DNA from: Candidatus Dormiibacterota bacterium
GTDB taxonomy: Bacteria; Chloroflexota; Dormibacteria; Dormibacterales; Dormibacteraceae
Assembly: GCA_024280995.1 (NCBI GenBank)
Contig: JAMXLM010000015.1
Location: forward strand, 124,001 to 188,000
DNA: 64,000 bases
Reading direction: 5' to 3'
In this document: piece by piece, positions 14,495-22,077 of the stretch
Layout: every line of letters starts with the position of its first letter
Position numbering within the stretch: position 1 is the stretch's first letter
Program-made: the position numbers and the translations under genes
The notes under the pieces: model-generated
Seen by the model: the letters and a program-made list of their open reading frames with translations, nothing else
Told to the model about the DNA's origin: nothing
The model's database searches: none

Positions 14495-15144
14495 TGAGCG
14501 CCGGCCGCGGCACCCAGCCGCCCTCTGAGCATCTCCAACAGGCGCTCTGGGTCGATAGGTTTCTGGAGGAATGCGTCGGCGCCGATTCGCTCCGCCTCGT
14601 CGCCGGCGTTCAATGAGGCAACCGCGATCACCTGCGCCTTTCTGGATCCCGAGAACTCGGTCACCAGGCGAAACCCCTCGTTGCCGGAGATGAGAAGGTC
14701 GACGATGACTGCCTCTGGGGGTCGCTCCGCGAACTGTCGGCTCGCATCAGCCGCATCGAGTGCGATCTCTACGGTATAGCCCTCGCTGCGGAGAAAGTGC
14801 GCCACGAGCTCCGCGGCGTACTGATCTCGATCCGCGATCAGAACGAGCGGTTGCCGCCCGTCCGCTGAGGCACCTGCCGACGCGGATGAGACAGGCTCCG
14901 CTCCAATCCTCTCGGCGAGCAGCCGATGCGCATCCGCGGCGCTGACGCCCGAATCGATCTGCGCCTTGATGAAGCGAAGGTGCTCGAGCTGCCCGCGAGA
15001 GTACAGCCGCTGGGAGCCCGTGCTGCGGACGGGCGTGACCAGCGAGTAGCGATCCTCCCAAGCGCGCAGCGTAGGGGCCGGAACGTTGAGCAGCCGGCTG
15101 ACCGCCCCGATGCTGTACACCGGCCGGTCCAGTTCTGTGGACAT
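14491..15144 (-). CDS. MerR-type HTH fused to a response-regulator receiver domain
   Basis: 217 residues. Residues 9-78 are a MerR winged helix (YSIGAVSRLLNVPAPTLRAW, QRLYSRGQLEHL). After a flexible Ala/Ser linker, residues 98-210 form a receiver domain (LVLIADRD) with phosphoacceptor Asp149 (VIVDLL) and Lys195 (LQKPID). A MerR DNA-binding domain controlled by a phosphorylatable receiver is unusual; MerR proteins normally carry small-ligand domains. No histidine kinase lies nearby. It is translationally coupled to the KaiC-like ATPase. Confidence 0.85.
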   Translation of the reverse strand: MSTELDRPVYSIGAVSRLLNVPAPTLRAWEDRYSLVTPVRSTGSQRLYSRGQLEHLRFIKAQIDSGVSAADAHRLLAERIGAEPVSSASAGASADGRQPLVLIADRDQYAAELVAHFLRSEGYTVEIALDAADASRQFAERPPEAVIVDLLISGNEGFRLVTEFSGSRKAQVIAVASLNAGDEAERIGADAFLQKPIDPERLLEMLRGRLGAAAGAQ

Positions 15145-15178
15145 CTCGTACCACTTCGAGTGTACGGCCTAAGTTCCG

Positions 15179-15198
15179 CAGAAGCTATTAGGCTTCTG
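15179..15198. promoter_or_regulatory. 7-bp inverted repeat in the divergent promoter region
   Basis: CAGAAGC (15179-15185) and GCTTCTG (15192-15198) are perfect inverted repeats separated by six bases. They lie 35 bp upstream of the merR-receiver start and just upstream of the promoter of the NarL-type regulator. Either regulator could bind here; equally it could form a small hairpin in the leader of the minus-strand transcript. Confidence 0.4.
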
Positions 15199-15219
15199 TA
15201 TGGAAAAACGGGACATCTA

Positions 15220-15265
15220 TTGCACAAGTACTGCCAAAGTTCTATAGTGGCTCTGTTGGGGGAGG
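15220..15265 (+). promoter_or_regulatory. Sigma70-type promoter and RBS of the NarL-type regulator
   Basis: TTGCAC at 15220-15225, a 17-bp spacer, then TATAGT at 15243-15248 make a near-consensus housekeeping promoter, with transcription expected near 15255. A strong ribosome binding site GGGGGAGG (15258-15265) precedes the ATG at 15271 by five bases. Confidence 0.65.
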
Positions 15266-15270
15266 CTCAA

Positions 15271-15963
15271 ATGATGCATAAGTTTCCGGCGTGGGACGGA
15301 GGCCGGCAAGGCACGATCGCCACGGAGCGGGGGATGGCGTTGATCGGGATCCTGATCGTGAACCGTGATCGCCTTGTCGTCGACGGCCTGACCGCGCTGC
15401 TCGCGGCCGAAGAGGATCTGAAGGTCCTGGGCCAGGCGGGGACGGTCGCCGAGGCGGTGAGGGAGATCACCTGCCTGAGTCCCGGGGTCGTGATCGTCGA
15501 CTACCGTCTGCCCGACGGAACGGCGGTCGACGTCGGCAGGGCGGTGCGCAAAAATGATCCAGGCGCGAAAGTCATCTTCCTGACGGACGACGACAGCGCC
15601 AACGCCAGGTTTGCAGCCCTCGAGGCAGGGGCGGTCGCCTTGATTCGAAAGTCCAACGCGGCGGCTGAGCTGGTCGACGCGATCCGCAACGTGGCGGATG
15701 GCAATGTGCTCATAACGCCGCAGAGTGTTACGTCGATTTTGGCGCGATACCGCCAGGTCGAGGCTCAGTCCGAGCAGATCACCGAGCGCGAGAGAGAAGT
15801 TCTCAGGCTCCTCGCCAGGGGACTCGCGAGTCGTGAGATCGCATCGCGGCTTGGAGTCAGCTACGCGACTGTTCGCGCACACATCTACCACATGGGCAAG
15901 AAGCTGGGCACACGCAGCAAGCTGGAGCTGGTCGCCAGGGCTCACTCAGAGGAGCTGATCTAG
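15271..15963 (+). CDS. NarL/FixJ-family response regulator
   Basis: 230 residues. The receiver domain (about 24-142) has phosphoacceptor Asp77 (VIVDYRLPDG) and Lys127. The C-terminal LuxR-type helix-turn-helix (171-228) contains TEREREVLRLLARG and SREIASRLGVS. ATG 15271 is supported by a strong RBS and promoter upstream; an internal ATG at 15334 is possible. No cognate histidine kinase is encoded in the window. It is divergent from the MerR-receiver gene, so the two may share control. Confidence 0.85.
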   Translation: MMHKFPAWDGGRQGTIATERGMALIGILIVNRDRLVVDGLTALLAAEEDLKVLGQAGTVAEAVREITCLSPGVVIVDYRLPDGTAVDVGRAVRKNDPGAKVIFLTDDDSANARFAALEAGAVALIRKSNAAAELVDAIRNVADGNVLITPQSVTSILARYRQVEAQSEQITEREREVLRLLARGLASREIASRLGVSYATVRAHIYHMGKKLGTRSKLELVARAHSEELI

Positions 15964-15982
15964 GGACTCCTGTTGGTTGGGT

Positions 15983-16000
15983 CTTAGGCAAATGCCTAAG
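15983..16000 (+). terminator. Perfect 7-bp hairpin between the regulator and sigma factor genes
   Basis: CTTAGGC (15983-15989), loop AAAT, GCCTAAG (15994-16000). It lies 20 bp after the regulator's stop. There is no T-run, so it is a weak intrinsic terminator at best and could instead be an operator for the sigma factor gene that starts 40 bp later. Confidence 0.45.
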
Positions 16001-16040
16001 CCAAATATCGCTCTCCTGTACGGCGATTCTTGCGGCCGTT

Positions 16041-16655
16041 GTGAGCGACCGTAGTGTTGAAGTGATTGATGCACCTGCACTAACGAGAACTGACGCCCAA
16101 CGACCGGGCAAGCGCCGTGCCGAGCCGTACCAGAGTCCATATCAGCCCGGCAACGAGGCCGACTTCGAGCGTCTCTATGAGGCTTCGTTCTCGAAGATCG
16201 TCGCCACCCTGACCGCCCTGCTGCGCGATCGGGCCGCGGCTGAAGACTGCGCACAGACGGCCTTTGAGCGGGCATACAGGAAATGGCCGACGTGGCAGCC
16301 CTTCGCTCCGGCGGAAGCCTGGGTTCACCGCATCGCGATCAACACCGCGATATCGCATCAACGCAAGATGCGTCTCAGGGAGGCGGATGAGCTCGTCAGG
16401 CGCATGGGCCCGCCCGGATACGTGCTCAATGCGCAGGACCAGACCGAGCGTTACGACCTGGCCGCGGCCCTGGCGCAGCTGCCGCCCAAGCAGGCGGCGG
16501 TCATCGTGCTGCGTCATTACCACGGCTACACGAACAGGGCCATCGCACAGGCGGTGGGCGTGCCCGAGAGGACGATCGCATCGCGACTGTTGACGGCCAA
16601 GCAAAAGCTGCGCCGGATCCTGACGGCCGAGGACGGAATGCGTCCCGCGGCGTGA
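16041..16655 (+). CDS. ECF-type RNA polymerase sigma factor
   Basis: 204 residues from GTG 16041. Region 2 (ADFERLYEASFSKIV, AEDCAQTAFERAYRKW) and region 4 (LPPKQAAVIVLRHYHGYTN, then AIAQAVGVPERTIASRL) are clear. The N-terminal 35 residues are a polar extension. No anti-sigma gene adjoins it, which is typical of SigE/SigM-like ECF factors controlled otherwise. It directs transcription of an unknown stress regulon. Confidence 0.85.
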   Translation: MSDRSVEVIDAPALTRTDAQRPGKRRAEPYQSPYQPGNEADFERLYEASFSKIVATLTALLRDRAAAEDCAQTAFERAYRKWPTWQPFAPAEAWVHRIAINTAISHQRKMRLREADELVRRMGPPGYVLNAQDQTERYDLAAALAQLPPKQAAVIVLRHYHGYTNRAIAQAVGVPERTIASRLLTAKQKLRRILTAEDGMRPAA

Positions 16656-16695
16656 ACTCTCGCTTGGCAAGCGAACGTGGGGGAGGTGATCAGCA

Positions 16696-16833
16696 ATGCC
16701 AGGCAAGCGACATGGAGGCTCGGTAAAGAACCCGGACACGTACGAAGCCTTGAAGAACAAAGGCATGTCGAAGCAGCGTGCTGCCCGGATCAGCAACGCA
16801 CAGTCCAACAAGCAGCACAGGAAGAAGAGCTAG
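16696..16833 (+). CDS. Small basic DUF7218-like protein
   Basis: A 45-residue protein, very Lys/Arg-rich, beginning MPGKRHGGSVKNPDTYEAL and containing KGMSKQRAARISNA. This short sequence is a widespread conserved small protein of unknown function. The ATG is preceded by GGGAGGTGAT, a near-perfect Shine-Dalgarno sequence. The stop is followed immediately by the start of a truncated enzyme gene. Confidence 0.8.
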   Translation: MPGKRHGGSVKNPDTYEALKNKGMSKQRAARISNAQSNKQHRKKS

Positions 16834-16989
16834 GTGGGGCCAAAAAAGACCGCCGGCGAGATGCTGGTCGAGCGCCTCATCCAGCTCGGCGTCGACACCG
16901 TCTTCGGCCTTCCCGGTGACGGCGTCAGTGCCGTCATTGAAGGCTTGCGCAAGCACGCCGCCGGGTCCGATCATGACGCGGGGGCGTAG
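16834..16989 (+). pseudogene. 5' fragment of a thiamine-diphosphate enzyme gene (pyruvate oxidase/acetolactate synthase type)
   Basis: From GTG 16834 the frame encodes about 51 residues: TAGEMLVERLIQLGVDTVFG followed by LPGDGVSAVIEGLRKH, the start of the PYR domain of TPP-dependent enzymes (normally 550-600 residues). It then ends in TAG at 16987-16989 with no further homology before the next gene. This is the stump of a deleted gene, originally co-transcribed with the small basic protein. Confidence 0.75.
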
Positions 16990-17019
16990 ACGGCTACTTT
17001 CGGATGCTGTAGCTCCGCT

Positions 17020-18618
17020 TCACTTCTTCGTAACGCTGATTCCCACCGCGCCCGACCCGCTCGCCGCCTGAGTCGAGTCGCCGCCGTACGCCGCGGTGAC
17101 GAAGTGAGTGCCCACCGCAAGAATTGCCGAAAGCTGTGCGACGCCATTGCTCAGGATCGCCGTCCCGATCAACGTTGTGCCGTCATAGAACGCGACGGTG
17201 CCGGTCGGGCTGGTGGGCGAGAACGAGGAGCTCACGGTGGCCACGAACGTGATCGCATGCCCCCTCGGCACAGTGGTCGGCGACGCTGACAGCGACGTCG
17301 TCGTCACGTCCACGGACACCGTGACCGCGATGGCGGCCGCGGTGCTCGACTGATCGTTGCCGTCTCCCGAATAGGCAGCTGTGAGCGAGTGAGCGCCGAC
17401 GCCCAGTGTCTGCACGGTCAACGTGGCGCTTCCGTTCGCTCCGACGGCCGCGGTACCGAGCGCCGTCGACCCGTCGTAAAACGTCACGGAGCCGGTCGGA
17501 GCGGGGCCCGCGGATGTGACCGTCGCGGTCAGGGTGACCGGATAGAAGTACTGCGCCTGGGTCACCGAGCTGACCAGGCTCGTCGCCGTCAGCGCCTGCA
17601 CGACCATGAAGCTGAAGGCCGCCGACGTGGCGCCCGCGTTGTTGGCATCGCCGCCGTACGCCGCCACGATCGCATGCACGCCGACCGCGAGCGACGAGAC
17701 GGTCAGCGCCGCCTGCCCCGAGGACAGAGACGCCGAACCGAGAACCACGCTGCCGTCGCTGAACGTGACCGATCCTGTCGGCGCGGCGGCGCCTGAGAGC
17801 GCGGCGGTGAAGGTCACGGGCTGGGTGACCGCGGCGGACGAGTTCGGCGAGTTCACGGCCAGCGATGGGGTGGCCTGGGTGATGGTGATGTCGGGAAACG
17901 ACGACGAGCCTCCGCTCCCAAACATGGAATCGCCGGAGTAGTTGGCGTAGACGAAGTGCGTGCCCACCGTCATCAGGGCATAGACGATCGTCGCCCTGCT
18001 CGCCTGCGCGAAGGTGCCCGTGTCGGGAACGAGCGTGGCCGACGCCAGAAACGTCGCCTGGTCGTAAAGGTTGACCGTGCCCGTGGGTGGGGTGCCAGGG
18101 ATGTCGCCCGAGACGACGACCGTGTACGTGATCGCCTGACCTGCCTGGCTGGTGTTCGAAGACCAGCTCAGACCCACGCTGTCGGTGTTGAGCTCGATAT
18201 CCATCAGCAGCACGTCGGAAGCGCTCAGCGCGTGCGCGGCATCGCCGGCGTATGTGGCGTGCAGGAAGTGCTGGCCGGCGGCCGGTGACGGGCCGTCGAA
18301 GTAGCCGTTGCCATTGGAGTCGAGCTGCGCGCTGCCGATCGGGTTGCCGGTGGCGCCCCATATGGTGCTGTCGTAGATCGTGACCGTCCCGGTCGGCACG
18401 GTGCCGTCGGTCGCGGTGACGCTGAAGAGCAGGTCGAGGGTGTCGCCGGCGAACTGGGTGCAGTTGATCCCGCTGCCCGCAAGGCAGCCGTTGTTCGTCT
18501 TCAGGGAGGTGGCCGTCGGCACCTGGTCTGCCAGCGCCGGCAGGGGCGCGACCGCGACGGCAAGTGCGGCCCCCAGGGCCAGGGTGCACATGGCGGCGCG
18601 GAATCGGATGGACCGCAT
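17020..18618 (-). CDS. Secreted Ig-like (Big_3-type) repeat protein
   Basis: 532 residues. A signal peptide (about residues 1-30, ending LPALAD) is followed by five bacterial Ig-like repeats, each with the pattern PTGSVTFYDGS...LG-A-L...GTHxVTAAYGGD. They are most regular in the last three copies (near residues 250-340, 340-435, 435-530). There is no enzymatic domain, sortase signal or transmembrane tail. Probably a cell-surface or released adhesion/stalk protein. Confidence 0.8.
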   Translation of the reverse strand: MRSIRFRAAMCTLALGAALAVAVAPLPALADQVPTATSLKTNNGCLAGSGINCTQFAGDTLDLLFSVTATDGTVPTGTVTIYDSTIWGATGNPIGSAQLDSNGNGYFDGPSPAAGQHFLHATYAGDAAHALSASDVLLMDIELNTDSVGLSWSSNTSQAGQAITYTVVVSGDIPGTPPTGTVNLYDQATFLASATLVPDTGTFAQASRATIVYALMTVGTHFVYANYSGDSMFGSGGSSSFPDITITQATPSLAVNSPNSSAAVTQPVTFTAALSGAAAPTGSVTFSDGSVVLGSASLSSGQAALTVSSLAVGVHAIVAAYGGDANNAGATSAAFSFMVVQALTATSLVSSVTQAQYFYPVTLTATVTSAGPAPTGSVTFYDGSTALGTAAVGANGSATLTVQTLGVGAHSLTAAYSGDGNDQSSTAAAIAVTVSVDVTTTSLSASPTTVPRGHAITFVATVSSSFSPTSPTGTVAFYDGTTLIGTAILSNGVAQLSAILAVGTHFVTAAYGGDSTQAASGSGAVGISVTKK

Positions 18619-18753
18619 GGCGGCCCAACATTACCCCCGCCCGGGCGTGCGTTCAATGGTGTTAAGTGACTTTCTTGAAGCTGAGGCCGTCGATCTGTCA
18701 ACCGATCGGCTCAGACCTGCTGTCCGCCGGAGCCCCTTTTCGGTTGCGCCGGG

Positions 18754-20232
18754 TTATCGGCCCAGCCTTGACCGCCCAGGTGTGCGTCGATGGGTGCTGG
18801 TCAGCGGCTGGAAACCGAGCTGCGCCGCCAGCGCCAGCGCCTCGCCGACCGAATCGGCGGTGCGCTGCAGAACCAGCCGGTCGTGCTCCGTGTATTCGAC
18901 GTCGCCGCGCCGGCTGCCGAGCACGAGGTGCCCGAGCCGGCGGTCCGCGTAGCGCAGCGCCACCTCGACGTGGCCGTCGCCGTCGAGCCGGCCGCGTGCG
19001 TACGTGGGGGGCCCTTCGCCGGAGCCGAGATAGAGGGCGGCACCACGAGCGTCGAACGCCTCGACTGCCCGGTCCACCAGGCGGCTCGCGACCCGCTGCA
19101 CGTCGATCACTGAGACCACCGCCTCGACATTCGCCCGAAACTCGTCCAGCACCGCGGCTGGGCTGGCGTGGCGGATGCGGCGGTCGACCTGTCGCTGAAG
19201 CCAGTCCTTGAGCGGGCTCGCCGCAACCACCACGACGAAAGCCGTGACCACATACGCGGCGTCCGACTTCTGGCCCGAGACCGAGATGAAGAGCCGGTTG
19301 AAGAGCGTCACCGCTGCCGCGTACATGGCGCCGAGGATCGCGGTCAAGGTGCCATACACGAGCGTGCGATTGATGATCAGGTCGATGTTGTAGAGGCGGT
19401 AGCGCAGGATCGCGATCCCGATCGTCGCGGGGATCGTCAGGGCCGCGACCTCGAGGGGCGTCAGCGCCTGGTACAGAGGCACCCCCCAGAGGTTCCACGC
19501 GAGGCCGCCATACACGGCGGCGATGGCGCACAGGCCGCCGGCGTATGCGAACCACTTGATCTGGAGCCGCTCGTCCCCCTGCGCACGCCGATACCGTTCG
19601 ATCAGCGACCCTGCCGCGACCACGTTGCCGGCCAGGATCAGCGTCAGGCCTGCCGCCGCCACGAAGTTCAGCAGCTGGGGCGGGGGGAATGCAGGCACGG
19701 GGTCCGCGTAGTACGCGTACATCGCAGACGCCTTTGCTGCCGGTATGGGTGAGTACTGGAGCATGTGCGGGCTGGGCGACAAAGCGATCGCGAGGGAAAA
19801 CAGCGCGGTGCCGAGAACGTAGATCCAGTCGACCGCGCGCCACCGGCGCAGCGCCTGCCCTGACGGAAAACGGACGGTGATCAGCGCGAGGAAGCCCAGC
19901 GACGGTACCCAGATCCACGCGCCCAGCCATGCCGCGACCGAGCCGATGGGCCATGTCCCATGGTTGGTCGCCAGCGCAACGTACCCGTACGCCTCGAACA
20001 GCTGGATGACGCCGACCAGGGCGGACTGGACGATCATCAGCCAGCCGATCGCGTTCCGCGGCTCTCGGGCGCCGACCACCCCGCCCAGGAGGCCGAGCGT
20101 GACCCCGATCAGATAGACGATCAAGAAGGATCTAGGGGCGTCCAGGGCCAGGCAGACGACGGCGCCCGCGATGCAGAGACCTGCCGATCCGAGGCCGAGC
20201 GTCCATGCCAGCGCCCCATGTCTTCGCCCCAC
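18754..20232 (-). CDS. Multi-pass membrane sensor with GAF domain, no kinase domain
   Basis: 492 residues. About nine hydrophobic helices (residues 8-320) end in RYRLYNIDLIINRTLVYGTL, a motif found just before the signalling part of many actinobacterial and chloroflexal histidine kinases. Residues 350-480 form a GAF-like domain (VVSVIDVQRVASRLV...GHLVLGSRRGDVEYT). The DHp and ATPase domains that normally follow are absent; the protein stops after the GAF helix. It may be a truncated kinase or a ligand sensor acting through a partner. Confidence 0.7.
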   Translation of the reverse strand: MGRRHGALAWTLGLGSAGLCIAGAVVCLALDAPRSFLIVYLIGVTLGLLGGVVGAREPRNAIGWLMIVQSALVGVIQLFEAYGYVALATNHGTWPIGSVAAWLGAWIWVPSLGFLALITVRFPSGQALRRWRAVDWIYVLGTALFSLAIALSPSPHMLQYSPIPAAKASAMYAYYADPVPAFPPPQLLNFVAAAGLTLILAGNVVAAGSLIERYRRAQGDERLQIKWFAYAGGLCAIAAVYGGLAWNLWGVPLYQALTPLEVAALTIPATIGIAILRYRLYNIDLIINRTLVYGTLTAILGAMYAAAVTLFNRLFISVSGQKSDAAYVVTAFVVVVAASPLKDWLQRQVDRRIRHASPAAVLDEFRANVEAVVSVIDVQRVASRLVDRAVEAFDARGAALYLGSGEGPPTYARGRLDGDGHVEVALRYADRRLGHLVLGSRRGDVEYTEHDRLVLQRTADSVGEALALAAQLGFQPLTSTHRRTPGRSRLGR

Positions 20233-20236
20233 CGCG

Positions 20237-20785
20237 TTAGTGTGCTACGCGGTTCGAGTCGCTCGAAGCGGGATTTTGAGCCGAGCTCCCGCGCCCAAAG
20301 CGCCACGCCAGCATGCAGACGACGGTGACCGTTCCGATCAGAGCGGCCATCGCGGCTCCGGCGCTGACCACGCCGCCGGAGGCCAGCGCGGCCGCGTCCT
20401 GAACCACGAACGCAAGCGCGAAGGCGATCACCAGGAACAGGACGACGGTTCGAAGCCGTGCACCGTGCACGGCGAGATCGTCTCGGCCGCGTCGCCGCGA
20501 GTCGATCGACCAGCCCGCCAGCTCGCTGGACAGCAGCAGTGCGGTCGCGACTGAGATGGCCCACGCATCGGGAGCACCCGCCAGCATGGTGGAGGCGACG
20601 TAGAAGCCGGCGACGACCGCGACGGCCCAGTACACGGCGCGGTGCCAGCCGATCGCGATGCCCAGGATCATGAGTAAGACGCCCGCCGTGGCGCCGGCGG
20701 CACAGATCCCTTCGCCCGATGTCTGCGAGACAGCGATGCGAACGGTGACCGCGGCCGTCAAGACGCACGCCCCGGCCCCGGTCAG
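20237..20785 (-). CDS. Hypothetical membrane protein downstream of the DUF58 gene
   Basis: About 182 residues with five or six hydrophobic helices and an Arg-rich cytosolic loop (SIDSRRRGRDDLAVHGARLR). An ATG-started frame from 20893 would overlap the DUF58 gene by 112 bp. An in-frame CTG at 20785 overlaps the DUF58 stop as CTGA and places the start at the first helix; a TTG at 20761 is the nearest standard alternative. Start therefore uncertain. It appears to be the last cistron of the MoxR operon. Confidence 0.55.
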   Translation of the reverse strand: MTGAGACVLTAAVTVRIAVSQTSGEGICAAGATAGVLLMILGIAIGWHRAVYWAVAVVAGFYVASTMLAGAPDAWAISVATALLLSSELAGWSIDSRRRGRDDLAVHGARLRTVVLFLVIAFALAFVVQDAAALASGGVVSAGAAMAALIGTVTVVCMLAWRFGRGSSAQNPASSDSNRVAH

Positions 20786-22068
20786 GATATAGACAGCTTC
20801 GGACCGTATCTTCGGAATGACTCGATCTCCTGCAGCGCATGCACGAGGGCCTGATCTCGGCTCCACACCGTTACCGGGATCCCGGCGCTCCACAGCCCAA
20901 ATCGCACGCCTTCACGCTTCATCACCCACAGGCGATAGGCGAGCTTCTCCTCCTCGGTGCGTGGCGCCTCAGCGAAGGCAAGCGGCGAGACTTCGACCAC
21001 GACGACGTCGAAGCCGCGCCCACGGAGCTCATGAAGAGCCCGTACCGTCCGCTGATCGAGGAGGGGGCTGATCGCGATCACGAGCGCCTTTGGCGGAAGG
21101 GTCGCCGGAGGAATGACTTCGATTCCCTTCCACACGTAGCTGACCATCGCATCCGTCCGCAGCAGCGCATCGAGGATCCGGTACGCCTGCCGGATCCCCA
21201 TGTCCGGCAGCTGCCATCGCAGCGTTCCGCCGAAGGTGACGAGCCCGACCCGGTCGCGGCGCCGCAAGTAATGTCGCGTGACGGTCGCCGCGGCACGCAC
21301 GGCCATGAGCAGTGTGCTGTCCTGGCTGTCGCTCAGCTCGGAAAAGCTGTCCAGGAACACCACCACGTCGGCGTTCTTTTCCGGGTGCAGCTCGTTGATG
21401 TGAAGCTTCTGCAGCCTCGTGCTTACCGACCAGTTGATCCGCCGGACCTGGTCGCCAGGCTCGAACGGCCGCACTCCGGCGAACTCGATCCCGTCGCCCT
21501 TCACCCTGGCGACCTCGTCGCCGCTGAACAGCTGGGTCTCCGCGGGTCGGATCGCGCGCGCCAGACGATCCTCGCGCGGGAAGACTCTCACGGTCATGCG
21601 GTCGGCGCTGTCGCCCTGGAACTTGAAGAGGCCGAACGGGTCGATGACGTCTGCCCTGACGGGACCGATTTGATACACGCCCCATCGCCGCGTCGTGAGC
21701 TCCAGGTCGAGATGGCGGACGGCGCCACGGGCGATGGCGATCGCGCCGTTGGCGGAGCTGTCAGCACCCGAGCGGATTGCGTCCGGGGTCATCACCTTCA
21801 TCTCCAGCCACTGCACGCCGGTCGTGGTTTGCGCATCGAGGCCGAACGTGGTGGACTCGCCTTCGTGCAAGGCGTCGTTGACCAGCCGGCCGGCGATGAC
21901 AAGGCTCGGCCGCTGCGCGAGTGAAAGTCCGATCGCCACCGCGGCGATGAACACGACCCCGATCTCCATCGCCTCCACGCGCGAGAACACGATGCCGGCG
22001 ACCACGAAGACCGTCCCGATCGTCGCGTACGCGATCAGCTTCGACGTCGGCCGAACCCGGAGCGTCAT
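20782..22068 (-). CDS. DUF58-domain protein (MoxR partner)
   Basis: 428 residues. Two N-terminal membrane helices (about 12-52) are followed by a beta-rich region and the DUF58 signature (GVRPFEPGDQVRRINWSVST). A von Willebrand A-like fold follows (VVVFLDSFSELSDSQDST, RDRVGLVTFGG). DUF58 proteins are encoded beside MoxR ATPases and are thought to act in envelope or complex assembly. It lies 9 bp downstream of the moxR-like gene. Confidence 0.8.
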   Translation of the reverse strand: MTLRVRPTSKLIAYATIGTVFVVAGIVFSRVEAMEIGVVFIAAVAIGLSLAQRPSLVIAGRLVNDALHEGESTTFGLDAQTTTGVQWLEMKVMTPDAIRSGADSSANGAIAIARGAVRHLDLELTTRRWGVYQIGPVRADVIDPFGLFKFQGDSADRMTVRVFPREDRLARAIRPAETQLFSGDEVARVKGDGIEFAGVRPFEPGDQVRRINWSVSTRLQKLHINELHPEKNADVVVFLDSFSELSDSQDSTLLMAVRAAATVTRHYLRRRDRVGLVTFGGTLRWQLPDMGIRQAYRILDALLRTDAMVSYVWKGIEVIPPATLPPKALVIAISPLLDQRTVRALHELRGRGFDVVVVEVSPLAFAEAPRTEEEKLAYRLWVMKREGVRFGLWSAGIPVTVWSRDQALVHALQEIESFRRYGPKLSIS

Positions 22069-22077
22069 CGCGTGGCG

